Shown: piece by piece, positions 15,483 through 24,407 of the stretch
Layout: the number at the start of each line of letters is the position of its first letter
Position numbering within the stretch: the stretch's first letter is position 1
Origin: Bacillota bacterium
GTDB lineage: Bacteria; Bacillota; Clostridia; Christensenellales; SZUA-584
NCBI GenBank assembly: GCA_023461435.1
Contig: JAEYLC010000046.1
Location: 1 to 48,298 of the forward strand
Direction: 5' to 3'
Length of the DNA: 48,298 nucleotides
Made by a program: the position numbers and the translations under genes
Notes under the pieces: model-generated
Databases searched by the model: none
Seen by the model: only the letters and a program-made list of their open reading frames with translations
What the model was told of the DNA's origin: nothing

Positions 15483-16070
15483 ATGGCATTTCAGCCCGAC
15501 AGAGAGACGGCTTTAAAGGTTTTACACAAGCATGTGAAGCAGGAGAGCCTGCTGCGCCACGCGCTGACGGTGGAAGCTGTGATGCGGCATTTTGCGGAAT
15601 TCTATCATGAAGCGGACGCCGAGAAGTGGGCGGTGATCGGGCTGCTCCACGATATCGACTTTGAAAAGTACCCCGAGCAGCACTGCCATAAGGTGCGCGA
15701 GCTGCTCGAGCCTGAAGGGTATCCTGAGGACTATATGCGCGCGATAGAGAGCCACGGCTACAAGCTTGTCAACGATATAGAGCCCCGGCATGTGATGGAG
15801 AAGGCGCTTTACGCGGCGGACGAGCTGACGGGCCTTATTGCGGCAACGGCGCTCATGCGCCCGAGCAAAAGCATACTCGATTTGGAGGTCAGCTCCGTGA
15901 AAAAGAAATGGAAGCAGAAGGGCTTCGCGGCGAACGTGGACCGCGGCGTCATCGCCGACGGCGCCGATATGCTCGGCATGGGGCTCGACGAGCTGATCGC
16001 GCACACCATCGCGGGCATGCGCACGGTGGCTCAAGAGATCGGGCTCAAGGGCGATGCAGAGACCGTTTGA
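15483..16070 (+). CDS. HD-domain hydrolase
   Basis: The 195-residue cytosolic protein has the HD metal-binding pattern: H26 in LLRHALTVEAVM, then H56-D57 in IGLLHDIDFEKYPEQH. More His/Asp follow near residues 90 (ESHG) and 113 (YAADELTGLIAATALM). HD proteins hydrolyse phosphomonoesters or phosphodiesters of nucleotides; the substrate of this subfamily is not known to me. GAGGAA lies before the ATG. It overlaps the start of the cysteine desulfurase gene by 17 bases, so the two are probably co-expressed, perhaps with tRNA thiolation. Confidence 0.8.
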   Translation: MAFQPDRETALKVLHKHVKQESLLRHALTVEAVMRHFAEFYHEADAEKWAVIGLLHDIDFEKYPEQHCHKVRELLEPEGYPEDYMRAIESHGYKLVNDIEPRHVMEKALYAADELTGLIAATALMRPSKSILDLEVSSVKKKWKQKGFAANVDRGVIADGADMLGMGLDELIAHTIAGMRTVAQEIGLKGDAETV

Positions 16071-17244
16071 TGAGAAACAAATGACTGACGCTGCAAGTAT
16101 GAACAACAATAATCCTATGATATATCTCGATTACGCGGCGCATACGCCGACTGACGCGGCGGTGGCGGAAGCCTTTTTGCAGGCTTCGCGCGAGTTCACC
16201 GCGAACGCGAATTCGCCGTACCCGCCCGGGCGGGCCGCCAAGGCGCGGCTTCAGGAAGCCGCGGCGCATATCGCGTCGCTTTTGAATGTGAACCCCGAAG
16301 CGGTGATATTCACCTCCGGTGCGTCCGAATCCAATAACCTTGCGATCAAGGGCGTCGCGGAGAAGTACAGGAGATACGGGAAGCATATCATCTCCACGCC
16401 GCTTGAACACTCCTCGGTGAACGGGCCGCTTGCTTATTTGGCGCAGCAGGGGTTTGAGATCGACTATTGCGAATTAAAGCCTGACGGAACAGTGGATACA
16501 AGCCATTTAAACTCTCTGCTGCGTGCGGATACCATTCTCGTTTCGGTGTGCTGGGTAGACAGCGAGCTTGGCATCGTGCAGCCGGTCCGCGACATCGCGG
16601 CAATGCTTGTCGGCCGGCCGCATTGCTTTTTTCATACGGACGCCACGCAGGCGGTGGGCAAGATTCCCGTCCAGCTGGATGGCATCGGCCTTGCGTCGTT
16701 CGCGCCGCACAAGTTTTTTGGGCTTTGCGGCAGCGGCGTGCTGATCCGCGGTGAAAACGTGATGATAGAGCCGCAGATACACGGCGGCATCAGTTCAACG
16801 CCGTTTCGCAGCGGGACGCCCGCGCTCGAGCTGGCCGTCGCGGCGGAAGCGGCGCTCGACATCGCGGTATCCGAGCTGGAGGCGCGGTATCAGACCGTGA
16901 AAGCGTTGAATACGCGGCTCAAGGCAGCGCTGCAAGGCTTGCCGTATGTCCGTCTCAACAGTACGGCGGCGTCGGTGCCGCACATCGTGAATATCAGCGT
17001 TCCGGGCGTCAGGACGGATATGATACAGGAGTCTCTTGCCGCGCAAGGCATCTATGTTGCGACGCGGTCAGCCTGTTGCGCACCGGGCACCGTATCGCGC
17101 CCCGTGTATGCGCTTACGCATGACAAAAAGGCGGCGCTGTCCACGCTGCGCATCAGCCTAGGGCATTTAACGCGTGAAGAGGACGTTGACGCGTTTGCGC
17201 AAGCCCTCACAGAAAGCATTGAAAAACACAGAGGTAACTCATGA
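16054..17244 (+). CDS. Cysteine desulfurase (NifS/IscS family)
   Basis: This class V PLP enzyme of about 396 residues removes sulfur from cysteine as a persulfide. Landmarks: IYLDYAAHTPT near the N-terminus, TSGASESNNLAIKG, the PLP lysine K220 in FAPHKFFGLCGSG (with HTDATQAVG before it), and the catalytic loop ATRSACCAPGT with C341 and C342. The start is uncertain. ATG 16054 overlaps the HD gene and has only AAGG at 3 bases; ATG 16081 or 16099 would begin closer to the conserved domain. It overlaps the TtcA-like gene downstream by four bases, which argues it feeds sulfur to tRNA thiolation rather than general Fe-S assembly. No IscU-like gene is nearby. Confidence 0.9.
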   Translation: MQRPFDEKQMTDAASMNNNNPMIYLDYAAHTPTDAAVAEAFLQASREFTANANSPYPPGRAAKARLQEAAAHIASLLNVNPEAVIFTSGASESNNLAIKGVAEKYRRYGKHIISTPLEHSSVNGPLAYLAQQGFEIDYCELKPDGTVDTSHLNSLLRADTILVSVCWVDSELGIVQPVRDIAAMLVGRPHCFFHTDATQAVGKIPVQLDGIGLASFAPHKFFGLCGSGVLIRGENVMIEPQIHGGISSTPFRSGTPALELAVAAEAALDIAVSELEARYQTVKALNTRLKAALQGLPYVRLNSTAASVPHIVNISVPGVRTDMIQESLAAQGIYVATRSACCAPGTVSRPVYALTHDKKAALSTLRISLGHLTREEDVDAFAQALTESIEKHRGNS

Positions 17245-18101
17245 GCGACTGTCTTCAGGCGGAAAGAAGCATCGTAAAAAAATACAGGCGCGATATCTGG
17301 AAGAAATTCATATCGGCGATTGACGCGTACGGGCTGATACAGGAGGGCGATAAAATTGCCGTCTGCATGTCCGGCGGCAAGGATTCGATGCTGATGGCCA
17401 AGTGCATGCAGCAGCTTCACCGCTACAGCAAGTTTCCGTTCGAGGTCGTTTATATTGTGATGGACCCGGGCTATAACGACATGAACAGGCGGCTGATCGA
17501 GGAGAACGCGGAATTTTTGAATATCCCGATACAGGTGTTTCCCGCGCCGATTTTCGACTATGTCGCCAAGCTCGATAAATACCCTTGCTATATCTGCGCG
17601 CGCATGCGCCGCGGCTATCTCTATAAGCAGGCAAAAGAGCTCGGCTGCAACAAGATCGCGCTCGGGCATCATTTCGACGACGTGATTGAAACGGTGCTGA
17701 TGAGCATGTTTTACAACGGCGAGTTCCGAACGATGATGCCGAAGCTCAAGAGCAAAAACTGGGACGGTATGGAGCTGATCCGCCCGATGTACCGCGTGAA
17801 GGAGAAGGATATTCTCGCGTGGAAAAATTATAACGACCTTAAGTTTATACAGTGCGCCTGCCGCCTGACGGAAAACTGTGTGCTCGATGACGGGGGGATG
17901 GGCTCCAAAAGGCAGGAGATCAAGCAGCTGATCAAAAAGCTGCGCCAAACGAACCCGAGCATCGACAGCAACATATTCGGCAGCGTTCACGACGTCAATC
18001 TGGATACCGTGATCGGCTTTCATTTCAAAGGCCGGAAGACGAGCTTTGCCGGGCAGTACGGGCAGACAATGGATTTTGAGGGCGCGGAAGACGACGATTG
18101 A
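17241..18101 (+). CDS. TtcA-family tRNA 2-thiolation ATPase
   Basis: The 286-residue PP-loop ATPase has SGGKDS at residues 44-49, GHHFDDVIET near 145, a CYIC pair (C116, C119) and later cysteines in CACRLTENC (C205, C207, C213). TtcA proteins adenylate a tRNA base and insert sulfur, with a [4Fe-4S] cluster held by two Cys of a CxxC and one later Cys; this pattern is present. The target is probably tRNA cytidine 32, by family analogy. The gene starts within the last codons of the desulfurase gene (GAGGTAACTCATG), giving a donor-acceptor sulfur relay in one operon. The C-terminus is acidic (EGAEDDD). Confidence 0.85.
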   Translation: MSDCLQAERSIVKKYRRDIWKKFISAIDAYGLIQEGDKIAVCMSGGKDSMLMAKCMQQLHRYSKFPFEVVYIVMDPGYNDMNRRLIEENAEFLNIPIQVFPAPIFDYVAKLDKYPCYICARMRRGYLYKQAKELGCNKIALGHHFDDVIETVLMSMFYNGEFRTMMPKLKSKNWDGMELIRPMYRVKEKDILAWKNYNDLKFIQCACRLTENCVLDDGGMGSKRQEIKQLIKKLRQTNPSIDSNIFGSVHDVNLDTVIGFHFKGRKTSFAGQYGQTMDFEGAEDDD

Positions 18102-18320
18102 CCACCGTTATCTACGGCAGGAATATTGCGAGCATCCCAATGATTAAATCTTAGAAATACTGTCCCAACTGTTTTTGAAGACAACGGATTGGGGCATTCA
18201 TCAATCTTGTTAACTCTTTTCTCAAATAACATTTTGTTTACATCTTGTTGACCCATAAAATCGCGTCCTCATGTTAAAATTAATAAGTATGCCGCGATCG
18301 ATTTCTGGGAGGTAAAAAGC

Positions 18321-18983
18321 ATGTCCGCAAAAATACTTGTGGTGGAAGATGATAAGGCCATTTCCGATTTTATTGCGATCAATCTCCAATACACGGGATA
18401 TGAGTACGGTGTATTATCAAACGGAAACGAAGCGGAGGAGCTGCTCGAACATGACCATTCATTTGATCTTATACTGCTGGATGTCATGCTGCCCGGACTT
18501 GACGGCTTTGAACTGATGGAACGCATAAAAAAATACAACATCCCGATTATTTTCTTAACCGCTAAGGCCGACGTGGCGTCAAAGATACAGGGGCTTCGGG
18601 GCGGGGCGGAGGATTATATCGTCAAGCCCTTTGAGATTTTGGAGCTGTTGGTGCGCATAGAAAAGATACTCGAACGCACGGGAAAGCTCAATGATACTCT
18701 GTACTATAAAGATATCACCGTCAATTTAAGCGACCATAGCGTGATGCGGGCCGGAGAAGAGATTCTCTTAAAGCCGCTTGAATTCGAGTTGCTTGCGATG
18801 CTGATCAAATACAAAAACAGGACGATCCCCCGCGAACGGCTGCTCAATGAGATCTGGGGCGTCGATTTCGTAGGCGGAACGCGCACCGTGGATGTTCATA
18901 TCGCGCAGCTTCGCAAAAAGCTCAATTTGCATGATGAAATCAAATCGGCATCCAAAATCGGCTACCGTCTGGAGGATGTATGA
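18321..18983 (+). CDS. OmpR-family response regulator of the ABC cluster
   Basis: The 220 residues comprise a receiver domain (1-115) and a winged-helix DNA-binding domain (about 125-219). The phospho-acceptor is D54 in LILLDVMLPG, acidic residues are in VVEDDKA, and the Lys is in DYIVKPFE. The winged helix shows PLEFELLAMLIKYKNRTIPRE and TVDVHIAQLRKKL. GGGAGG precedes the ATG. It overlaps the kinase gene by four bases and heads a nine-gene co-directional run, so it probably controls the lipoprotein and ABC genes downstream. Confidence 0.93.
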   Translation: MSAKILVVEDDKAISDFIAINLQYTGYEYGVLSNGNEAEELLEHDHSFDLILLDVMLPGLDGFELMERIKKYNIPIIFLTAKADVASKIQGLRGGAEDYIVKPFEILELLVRIEKILERTGKLNDTLYYKDITVNLSDHSVMRAGEEILLKPLEFELLAMLIKYKNRTIPRERLLNEIWGVDFVGGTRTVDVHIAQLRKKLNLHDEIKSASKIGYRLEDV

Positions 18984-20359
18984 AGCTTTGGCTGAAAATT
19001 TCGCTGATCTGCATTTGTGTGCTGCTGCTGGTTGTCGGGCTGTGCAGCACTTTGCTGATCATCATTTCGAAGAACAATATACTTGAACTCACAACCAGCA
19101 GCGCGCTGGCTGAACAAACCAGCCTTCAGAAGTCCTTTCAGAGCATGGTTGAATTTTACGGAAAAGACGACATGTCACCCGTGGCAAAACACGCGCTCTC
19201 AAAGTATTGGTTCGCTCATTACGCGTCGAATACATCGGTGCTTGTTATGGGAGACGAAACGATATACTCCGATATCGCGATTCAGCCCGAGAAGATATTG
19301 CCGCTCGGAGGGGCAGAGGATCAGCGATCTGATATTGTCAACTTCGGCGGGGGAAAACTGCTCATTGCGGGCAGTAGAATCATTGTTCGCGACGACGAAT
19401 ATTCAATATACACAGTCAGCGATCTTACCAGTGTCTATAACAGCATTGACAATATGATCATCGAGTTTGGGGCCATCAGTCTGGTTTGCATTGTCGTGGG
19501 CATGGCTTTGATCATTGTGCTGGTGCGCTATGCGATTCGTCCGCTCAAAGCACTGGGGCTCTCGGCACGGCGCATCGCGAAAGGCGAGTACAGCGAACGG
19601 GCGCAGACCAGCAAAAAGGCCGATGAAATCGGCACATTGGCACAGGATTTTAACGTTATGGCGCATGCCGTGCAGTCTCATATCAATGAACTCAATGAAA
19701 ACGCGCAAAAGCAGCAGCTTTTTATCGGCGGGCTCACGCATGAATTTAAAACACCGCTGACCTCGGTCATCGGGCATTCAGAAACGCTGCTGTTCACGAA
19801 GATGCCGGAAGACATCGTTCAAAACTCGTTGTCACACATATTGGAGGAGTGCAGAAGGCTGGAGAGGCTGACCCAAAAGATGCTGCGTTTGATCACGCTT
19901 CAGGAAAACGTGGAGCTTCATGAGGAGTCCGTCTCAGAGCTGCTGGATTCCGTGAAAAACAGCACGGACGAAGTGCTTCGGCAGCGCAATATCACACTCA
20001 ACGTCTTATGCGATATCAAGACGCTTCCCATGGATTTCGATTTGCTGCAGAGCATGCTTATCAATCTTGTGGACAACGCCGCTAAAGCCTCTAAAGAGGG
20101 GCAAAGCATTGATTTGAAGGCGCATGGCAATACCATTACCGTGGCGGATCACGGGGCGGGGATACCAAAGGATGAGCTTCACCGGATTTTCGATCCTTTT
20201 TACAGGGTGGATAAATCGCGCAGCAGGCAATCGGGCGGGGCGGGACTCGGGCTAGCCCTGGTGCAAAGGATCGCGCAGGCGCATGGCGCCCAAATTGCTG
20301 TGGAAAGCAGTATCGGGAAAGGGACGGAGGTTCATGTCGTTTTTCCCGTTTACAAATGA
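18980..20359 (+). CDS. Sensor histidine kinase of the ABC cluster
   Basis: The 459-residue membrane kinase has TM1 at about 5-29 and an extracellular sensor of about 130 residues that I do not recognise. TM2 follows at about 162-186, HAMP at about 187-238, and the dimerisation domain with H254 in GGLTHEFKTPLTSVIG. The ATPase domain has LINLVDNAAKAS (N box), DHGAGIPKDEL (G1) and GGAGLGLALV (G2). It is complete, with all catalytic motifs. Its start overlaps the regulator stop, and the next frame begins within its stop codon. The signal is unknown; the transported substrate of the ABC genes or envelope stress are natural guesses. Confidence 0.93.
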   Translation: MKLWLKISLICICVLLLVVGLCSTLLIIISKNNILELTTSSALAEQTSLQKSFQSMVEFYGKDDMSPVAKHALSKYWFAHYASNTSVLVMGDETIYSDIAIQPEKILPLGGAEDQRSDIVNFGGGKLLIAGSRIIVRDDEYSIYTVSDLTSVYNSIDNMIIEFGAISLVCIVVGMALIIVLVRYAIRPLKALGLSARRIAKGEYSERAQTSKKADEIGTLAQDFNVMAHAVQSHINELNENAQKQQLFIGGLTHEFKTPLTSVIGHSETLLFTKMPEDIVQNSLSHILEECRRLERLTQKMLRLITLQENVELHEESVSELLDSVKNSTDEVLRQRNITLNVLCDIKTLPMDFDLLQSMLINLVDNAAKASKEGQSIDLKAHGNTITVADHGAGIPKDELHRIFDPFYRVDKSRSRQSGGAGLGLALVQRIAQAHGAQIAVESSIGKGTEVHVVFPVYK

Positions 20360-20436
20360 ATTACATCTTCATGATTTCTTTTTTTGCCGTCTGTAGCAAG
20401 ATGAACAGGAAATCAAGTATGGAAGAGGTACCCGGA

Positions 20437-21918
20437 ATGAAAAGAGTTTTAATCATTGCTGTTTCGGCCTTACTGCTGCTGAGCACGGCGGCATGCCAGG
20501 CCACACCCGATAAGGATATCGTGATCGGCAAAAGCCTTGACGAAATGATAGACAAGGCGACGGAAACACAAACAGCGGAAGAGACACAAATGGAGGGCAG
20601 CACCATTGCCGAAAAGGTGGGCGCAAAAGAGACTTATACGGCTGAGCTGGCGGACGCGCAGGGAAGAGTGAGCATTCACGTGAACGCCGACGTGCAGATC
20701 CCTGATGTTCCCGGTGTATCGGTCCAAAGGGTCGGCAAGGGTGAATTCAGCCAGGCGCAGGTGGATGTGCTTATGGATACGCTCATGAGGGGGGAACCGT
20801 TCTCCGGCGACGACTATAAGCTGACGAAAAGTGAAATTCAGCAGCAGATACTTGACCTGCAGGCGGCAGATTTCGACAACGCGCCGGATGGAGCAAAACG
20901 CAATGAAGCCATGCGGGACTCAATGCTGGCGCAATTACAAGAGCAGATTAAAACAGCCCCCGACACAAGCGAGCGCATACCGAGCACAGGCCAGCTTGAA
21001 CCGATGGATCCGGAGATCGACTTTGACAGCGGGACCAAGCTTTATGCGCTGGCCCAGTCCGATCAGAGCGGTTATGAAAGCTTAACGATTTATAATTTTA
21101 AAGACAGCCCCGGCAACATGATTGATTACACCTCGGAAAAAAACGGTTTCTCAAAAAACATGGGCTATTTTTGGACACGGGAAGCTGTCGAGCAAAATTC
21201 GTATACCGGCATTGATTCGATAGAGAGCATCCCGGATACCACGATATCGCAGGAGGACGCTAAGGCTCAGGCAGAGGCGCTGATCAACGCGTTGGGCGCG
21301 GAAAATATGATGTGTTATTCGGCCGATAAAATGTATGGCGGCAGTTACGACATGACTGTGGATGGGTCGGAATACATCAATCCGCGTAAGTGCGTCTGGT
21401 TCCTCCGTTATATGCGCAGCGTTGACAACGTCCCCTTGACCTATACCGTGTATGATTGCATGAAGGTGGAGGATGATGCGCAGTCCGCACCGTGGGGGTA
21501 TGAAGACATGACGTTTGCGATCGACGATACCGGTATTGTGGGCTTTACCTGGCGTTCGCCGTATGTGGCGACCGACACGGTCACCCAGAACGCGAACCTC
21601 ATTTCCTTTGATGATGTGACAGATGTGTTTGAAACAATGTCCATGGCGGTGCACGCCTGGGATGGATATGCCCAAGGCAGCCCCAACCTTAAGGCTGTGG
21701 ACATTAAAGTGGACCATATCAAGTTCGGTCTGACCAGAATCACGGAAGAGAACAAGCGGGATTCGGGGCTGCTGGTGCCCGCGTGGGACTTTTTCGGCAC
21801 AACGACCCAAATTATAGAGGCTGACGGACAGACAAAAGAGTATCCTGACGGCCCCATACCGATACTGACGGTCAACGCGATTGACGGCAGTGTGATAAGC
21901 AGAAGCCTCGGATATTAA
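20437..21918 (+). CDS. Large lipoprotein, DUF6034-like
   Basis: The 493-residue protein starts at ATG 20437, chosen because GGAAGAGG (20421-20428) lies 8 bases upstream and a lipoprotein signal follows at once (MKRVLIIAVSALLLLSTAAC, Cys20). An in-frame start at 20356 would give an odd extra N-terminus. After the lipobox comes an acidic/Thr-rich linker, then a long globular extracellular part with no repeats. It resembles lipoproteins annotated as DUF6034 in gut Firmicutes, often near sensor kinases; this is a recollection, not a search. It sits between the kinase and the ABC genes and may be a substrate-capture or signal-input component of the same system. Confidence 0.75.
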   Translation: MKRVLIIAVSALLLLSTAACQATPDKDIVIGKSLDEMIDKATETQTAEETQMEGSTIAEKVGAKETYTAELADAQGRVSIHVNADVQIPDVPGVSVQRVGKGEFSQAQVDVLMDTLMRGEPFSGDDYKLTKSEIQQQILDLQAADFDNAPDGAKRNEAMRDSMLAQLQEQIKTAPDTSERIPSTGQLEPMDPEIDFDSGTKLYALAQSDQSGYESLTIYNFKDSPGNMIDYTSEKNGFSKNMGYFWTREAVEQNSYTGIDSIESIPDTTISQEDAKAQAEALINALGAENMMCYSADKMYGGSYDMTVDGSEYINPRKCVWFLRYMRSVDNVPLTYTVYDCMKVEDDAQSAPWGYEDMTFAIDDTGIVGFTWRSPYVATDTVTQNANLISFDDVTDVFETMSMAVHAWDGYAQGSPNLKAVDIKVDHIKFGLTRITEENKRDSGLLVPAWDFFGTTTQIIEADGQTKEYPDGPIPILTVNAIDGSVISRSLGY

Positions 21919-22031
21919 AACGGTCTAGAGCAGGCAGCAGGCTGAATCACGGAGGAATAAAGCCTCTGCCTGCTTTCACTCACCCTTTTTGCAGCAAAAC
22001 GCGCTGTTCTTCAATAAAAAGCAGGTATTAG

Positions 22032-22790
22032 ATGATGACATATTCGGTTTCTTCAGATATAAAACGCGCGCTGTGCGCCAAAGGGTTTTTGTTCGCAATG
22101 GCGGGCATGGTGGTGATGATGGCCATCGCATCCATCAACACGGTCACCTCCGCTCAGAGGGTGATGCCCAACGGATTTCATGCGCAGCTGATTCTTTCGG
22201 CGCTGACATCGGACGATGTGACGCTGGTGCTGCCGATACTCTGCACGCTTCCGTTTGCGGCGGTGTTTGTGGACGATTTAAAGAGCGGCTTTGTAAAGCA
22301 ATATTTGCCCCGGTCGGGCATTCCGGCGTATATAAAAGGCAAGATTCTGGCGAGCGGCCTCTCCGGCGGGTTCGTGCTTGTGGCGGGGCTGTTTATCGCG
22401 TATGGCATTTCCGCGCTGGTGTTCACGCCGATGGAAACGGCGCTTGAGCCGGACCAGACGGCACCGCCGTATTTCGCGGAGATACTCACCAAAACGCTGA
22501 CGCTCTTTCTTTCGGGTGCGTTCTGGTCTCTCACGGGCTTCACGCTGGCGTCTATGACGATGAGCCGCTACATGGCGTACGCATCGCCGTTCGTGCTTTA
22601 TTATGTGCTGATCATATTGCACGAACGCTACTTCGCAGACTTTTTTGTGCTGTACCCCAAGGAATGGCTGGCGATGTCCGAGCCATGGGTGCTGGAGAAC
22701 CTTGGAGTCTGGATTTTGCTGCTGGTGCTGTCTGCCATCATCAGCCTGTTGTTCAGTATGACCGCGAAAAGGAGGCTTGAAAATGTTTAG
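22032..22790 (+). CDS. ABC-2-type membrane protein 1
   Basis: This 252-residue integral membrane protein has about six hydrophobic segments (about 16-36, 72-92, 108-130, 150-172, 178-198, 224-245). After an N-terminal helix and extracellular loop it carries the conserved cytoplasmic 'DDLKSGFVKQYLPRSGIPAYIKGK' region (about residues 78-101). That pattern, an acidic-rich coupling segment followed by an amphipathic stretch, is typical of ABC-2 exporter subunits. It should pair with the second membrane protein and the intact ATPase. No strong Shine-Dalgarno is visible before the ATG; a start a few codons away is possible. Confidence 0.7.
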   Translation: MMTYSVSSDIKRALCAKGFLFAMAGMVVMMAIASINTVTSAQRVMPNGFHAQLILSALTSDDVTLVLPILCTLPFAAVFVDDLKSGFVKQYLPRSGIPAYIKGKILASGLSGGFVLVAGLFIAYGISALVFTPMETALEPDQTAPPYFAEILTKTLTLFLSGAFWSLTGFTLASMTMSRYMAYASPFVLYYVLIILHERYFADFFVLYPKEWLAMSEPWVLENLGVWILLLVLSAIISLLFSMTAKRRLENV

Positions 22791-23679
22791 AATCGGACAG
22801 ATGTTTTCCGTAGCCGCCTATAATTTTCGCAGCTGGCGCAGAAATCCGCGAATCATCATCACATTCGCGCTCGCATTTATACTCTGTTTTCTGCTGTCCG
22901 ATAAGGTGGTCAAGTTCGCAAAGGAGTATAAAACGACGATGCAGATCGTTGAGGCGTTTGTTTGGACGTTTGAGGATGGCAACTCGGTGCTGCTCTCGTC
23001 GCTGCTGCTGATCCTTTTGTTTGCGGATATGCCGTTCATCACCACGGGCACGCCGCTATATCTGCTGCGTATTGACCGCAAGACGTGGCTCGCCGGACAG
23101 ATGCTTTATATCACCGCCACAACGTGTCTTTACATGGTGTTTATACTCGTTTCCACATCGCTGATCTGCATGAGCAATTCGTTTATCGGCAACATGTGGA
23201 GCGAGACGGCGGCGATACTCGGGTATTCGGGCGCGGGACAAACGCTGCTGCTGCCCTCCGAGGTCAAAACAATGGAGATGAGCACACCGTATGAGTGCAT
23301 GGTAACGATACTTCTGCTGATGCTGCTTTACTCGCTGCTGATGGCGTTCATCATGCTGATATTCAATATCCGCAAAGGGCAGCGAGCGGGCGCGGTCAGC
23401 GTGTTCATATTCAGCCTTTTGGGGCTGGTGCTGAACCCTAAGCTGATCAGCTCGGTGCTTGCGCTGCCGGAGCGGCTCATGTATAAGGCCAATGTGGCGT
23501 TTGGGTGGCTGTCCCCGCTGAATCAGGCGACCTACCACATGCACAACTTCGGGTACGATTTGCTCCCGAGACTCTGGCAGACATATGCGGTTTTCGGCTT
23601 TTTGATTCTGGTATGCTTTGCGGCGGCATTGCGGTCGGTACGCAGCTACAATTTCAACTTTACGGGGACTGAAGGCTAG
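22783..23679 (+). CDS. ABC-2-type membrane protein 2
   Basis: This 298-residue membrane protein has about six hydrophobic segments and is not closely similar to its neighbour. A short basic N-terminus (YNFRSWRRNPRIII) leads into the first helix. 'PLYLLRIDRKTWLAGQMLY' (about 85-104) resembles the coupling segment of the first protein. ATG 22783 is preferred, with AAAGGAGG (22768-22775) 7 bases upstream; the TTG at 22777 is too close to that site. It overlaps the preceding gene by eight bases, which indicates translational coupling and probably a heterodimeric permease. Confidence 0.7.
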   Translation: MFRIGQMFSVAAYNFRSWRRNPRIIITFALAFILCFLLSDKVVKFAKEYKTTMQIVEAFVWTFEDGNSVLLSSLLLILLFADMPFITTGTPLYLLRIDRKTWLAGQMLYITATTCLYMVFILVSTSLICMSNSFIGNMWSETAAILGYSGAGQTLLLPSEVKTMEMSTPYECMVTILLLMLLYSLLMAFIMLIFNIRKGQRAGAVSVFIFSLLGLVLNPKLISSVLALPERLMYKANVAFGWLSPLNQATYHMHNFGYDLLPRLWQTYAVFGFLILVCFAAALRSVRSYNFNFTGTEG

Positions 23680-23762
23680 CGTCGGAAAGTCCGGCTGAGC
23701 ATGAGACAAAACAATTCGGGCAGCAGCTAAGGTCGCAACGCAGACGAGGAGGAGAATGGACA

Positions 23763-24407
23763 ATGAACGTCGCAATCAGCGTACAGAATGTGACAAAAAA
23801 ATTTGGTGAAGAAACCGTTTTGCAAACTGTGTCCCACGATTTTGAGGAAAGCCGCATCCACGGCATTGTGGGCAATAACGGCAGCGGCAAGACCGTGCTG
23901 ATGAAGTGCATATGCGGATTTCTGCTGCCGACCCAAGGCAGGATATACGTGAATTGCAAACAGGTGGGAAAGGACTGCGATTTTCCTCAGGATATCGGCA
24001 TTATCATTGAAACGCCGGGTTTTCTGCCCGGGCTGTCTGGTATGAAGAATCTTCAGATACTCGCGTCGCTCAAACGAAAGGTTTCAAGTGAGGTCATCCA
24101 TGAGACCATCAAGCGCGTCGGGCTGGACCCGGCAATGAAAAAGCCCGTCAGCAAATATTCTCTCGGCATGCGGCAGCGCCTTGGCATCGCACAGGCGATC
24201 ATGGAGAACCCGTCAATACTGATACTCGACGAGCCGTTCAACGGCCTTGACAAACACGGCGCCGCACAGATGCGCGAGCTGATTAAAGGGCTAAAAGAGC
24301 AGGGGAAGACGGTACTGCTCGCCAGCCACAATCAGGTGGACATCGACGAACTGTGCGACACCGTTTGCGAAATGGACGCTGGCGTCTTGGCGGTGGTGAG
24401 AGCATGA
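23763..24407 (+). CDS. ABC transporter ATP-binding protein (intact motifs)
   Basis: The 214 residues have a full motif set: Walker A GNNGSGKTVL near 38-47, signature YSLGMRQRLGIAQ near 135-147, Walker B ILILDEPFNGLD near 158-169, and the switch His in LLASHNQVDID. YSLGMRQR is the usual signature of ABC-2 exporters, so it most likely powers the two membrane proteins just upstream. GAGGAGGA lies before the ATG. Its stop overlaps the start of the degenerate ATPase (ATGA). Confidence 0.9.
   Translation: MNVAISVQNVTKKFGEETVLQTVSHDFEESRIHGIVGNNGSGKTVLMKCICGFLLPTQGRIYVNCKQVGKDCDFPQDIGIIIETPGFLPGLSGMKNLQILASLKRKVSSEVIHETIKRVGLDPAMKKPVSKYSLGMRQRLGIAQAIMENPSILILDEPFNGLDKHGAAQMRELIKGLKEQGKTVLLASHNQVDIDELCDTVCEMDAGVLAVVRA

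Noticed and set aside
17052..18023. A 323-codon minus-strand frame opposite the TtcA-like gene
   Set aside because: Composition and position show it to be a complement of the real gene.
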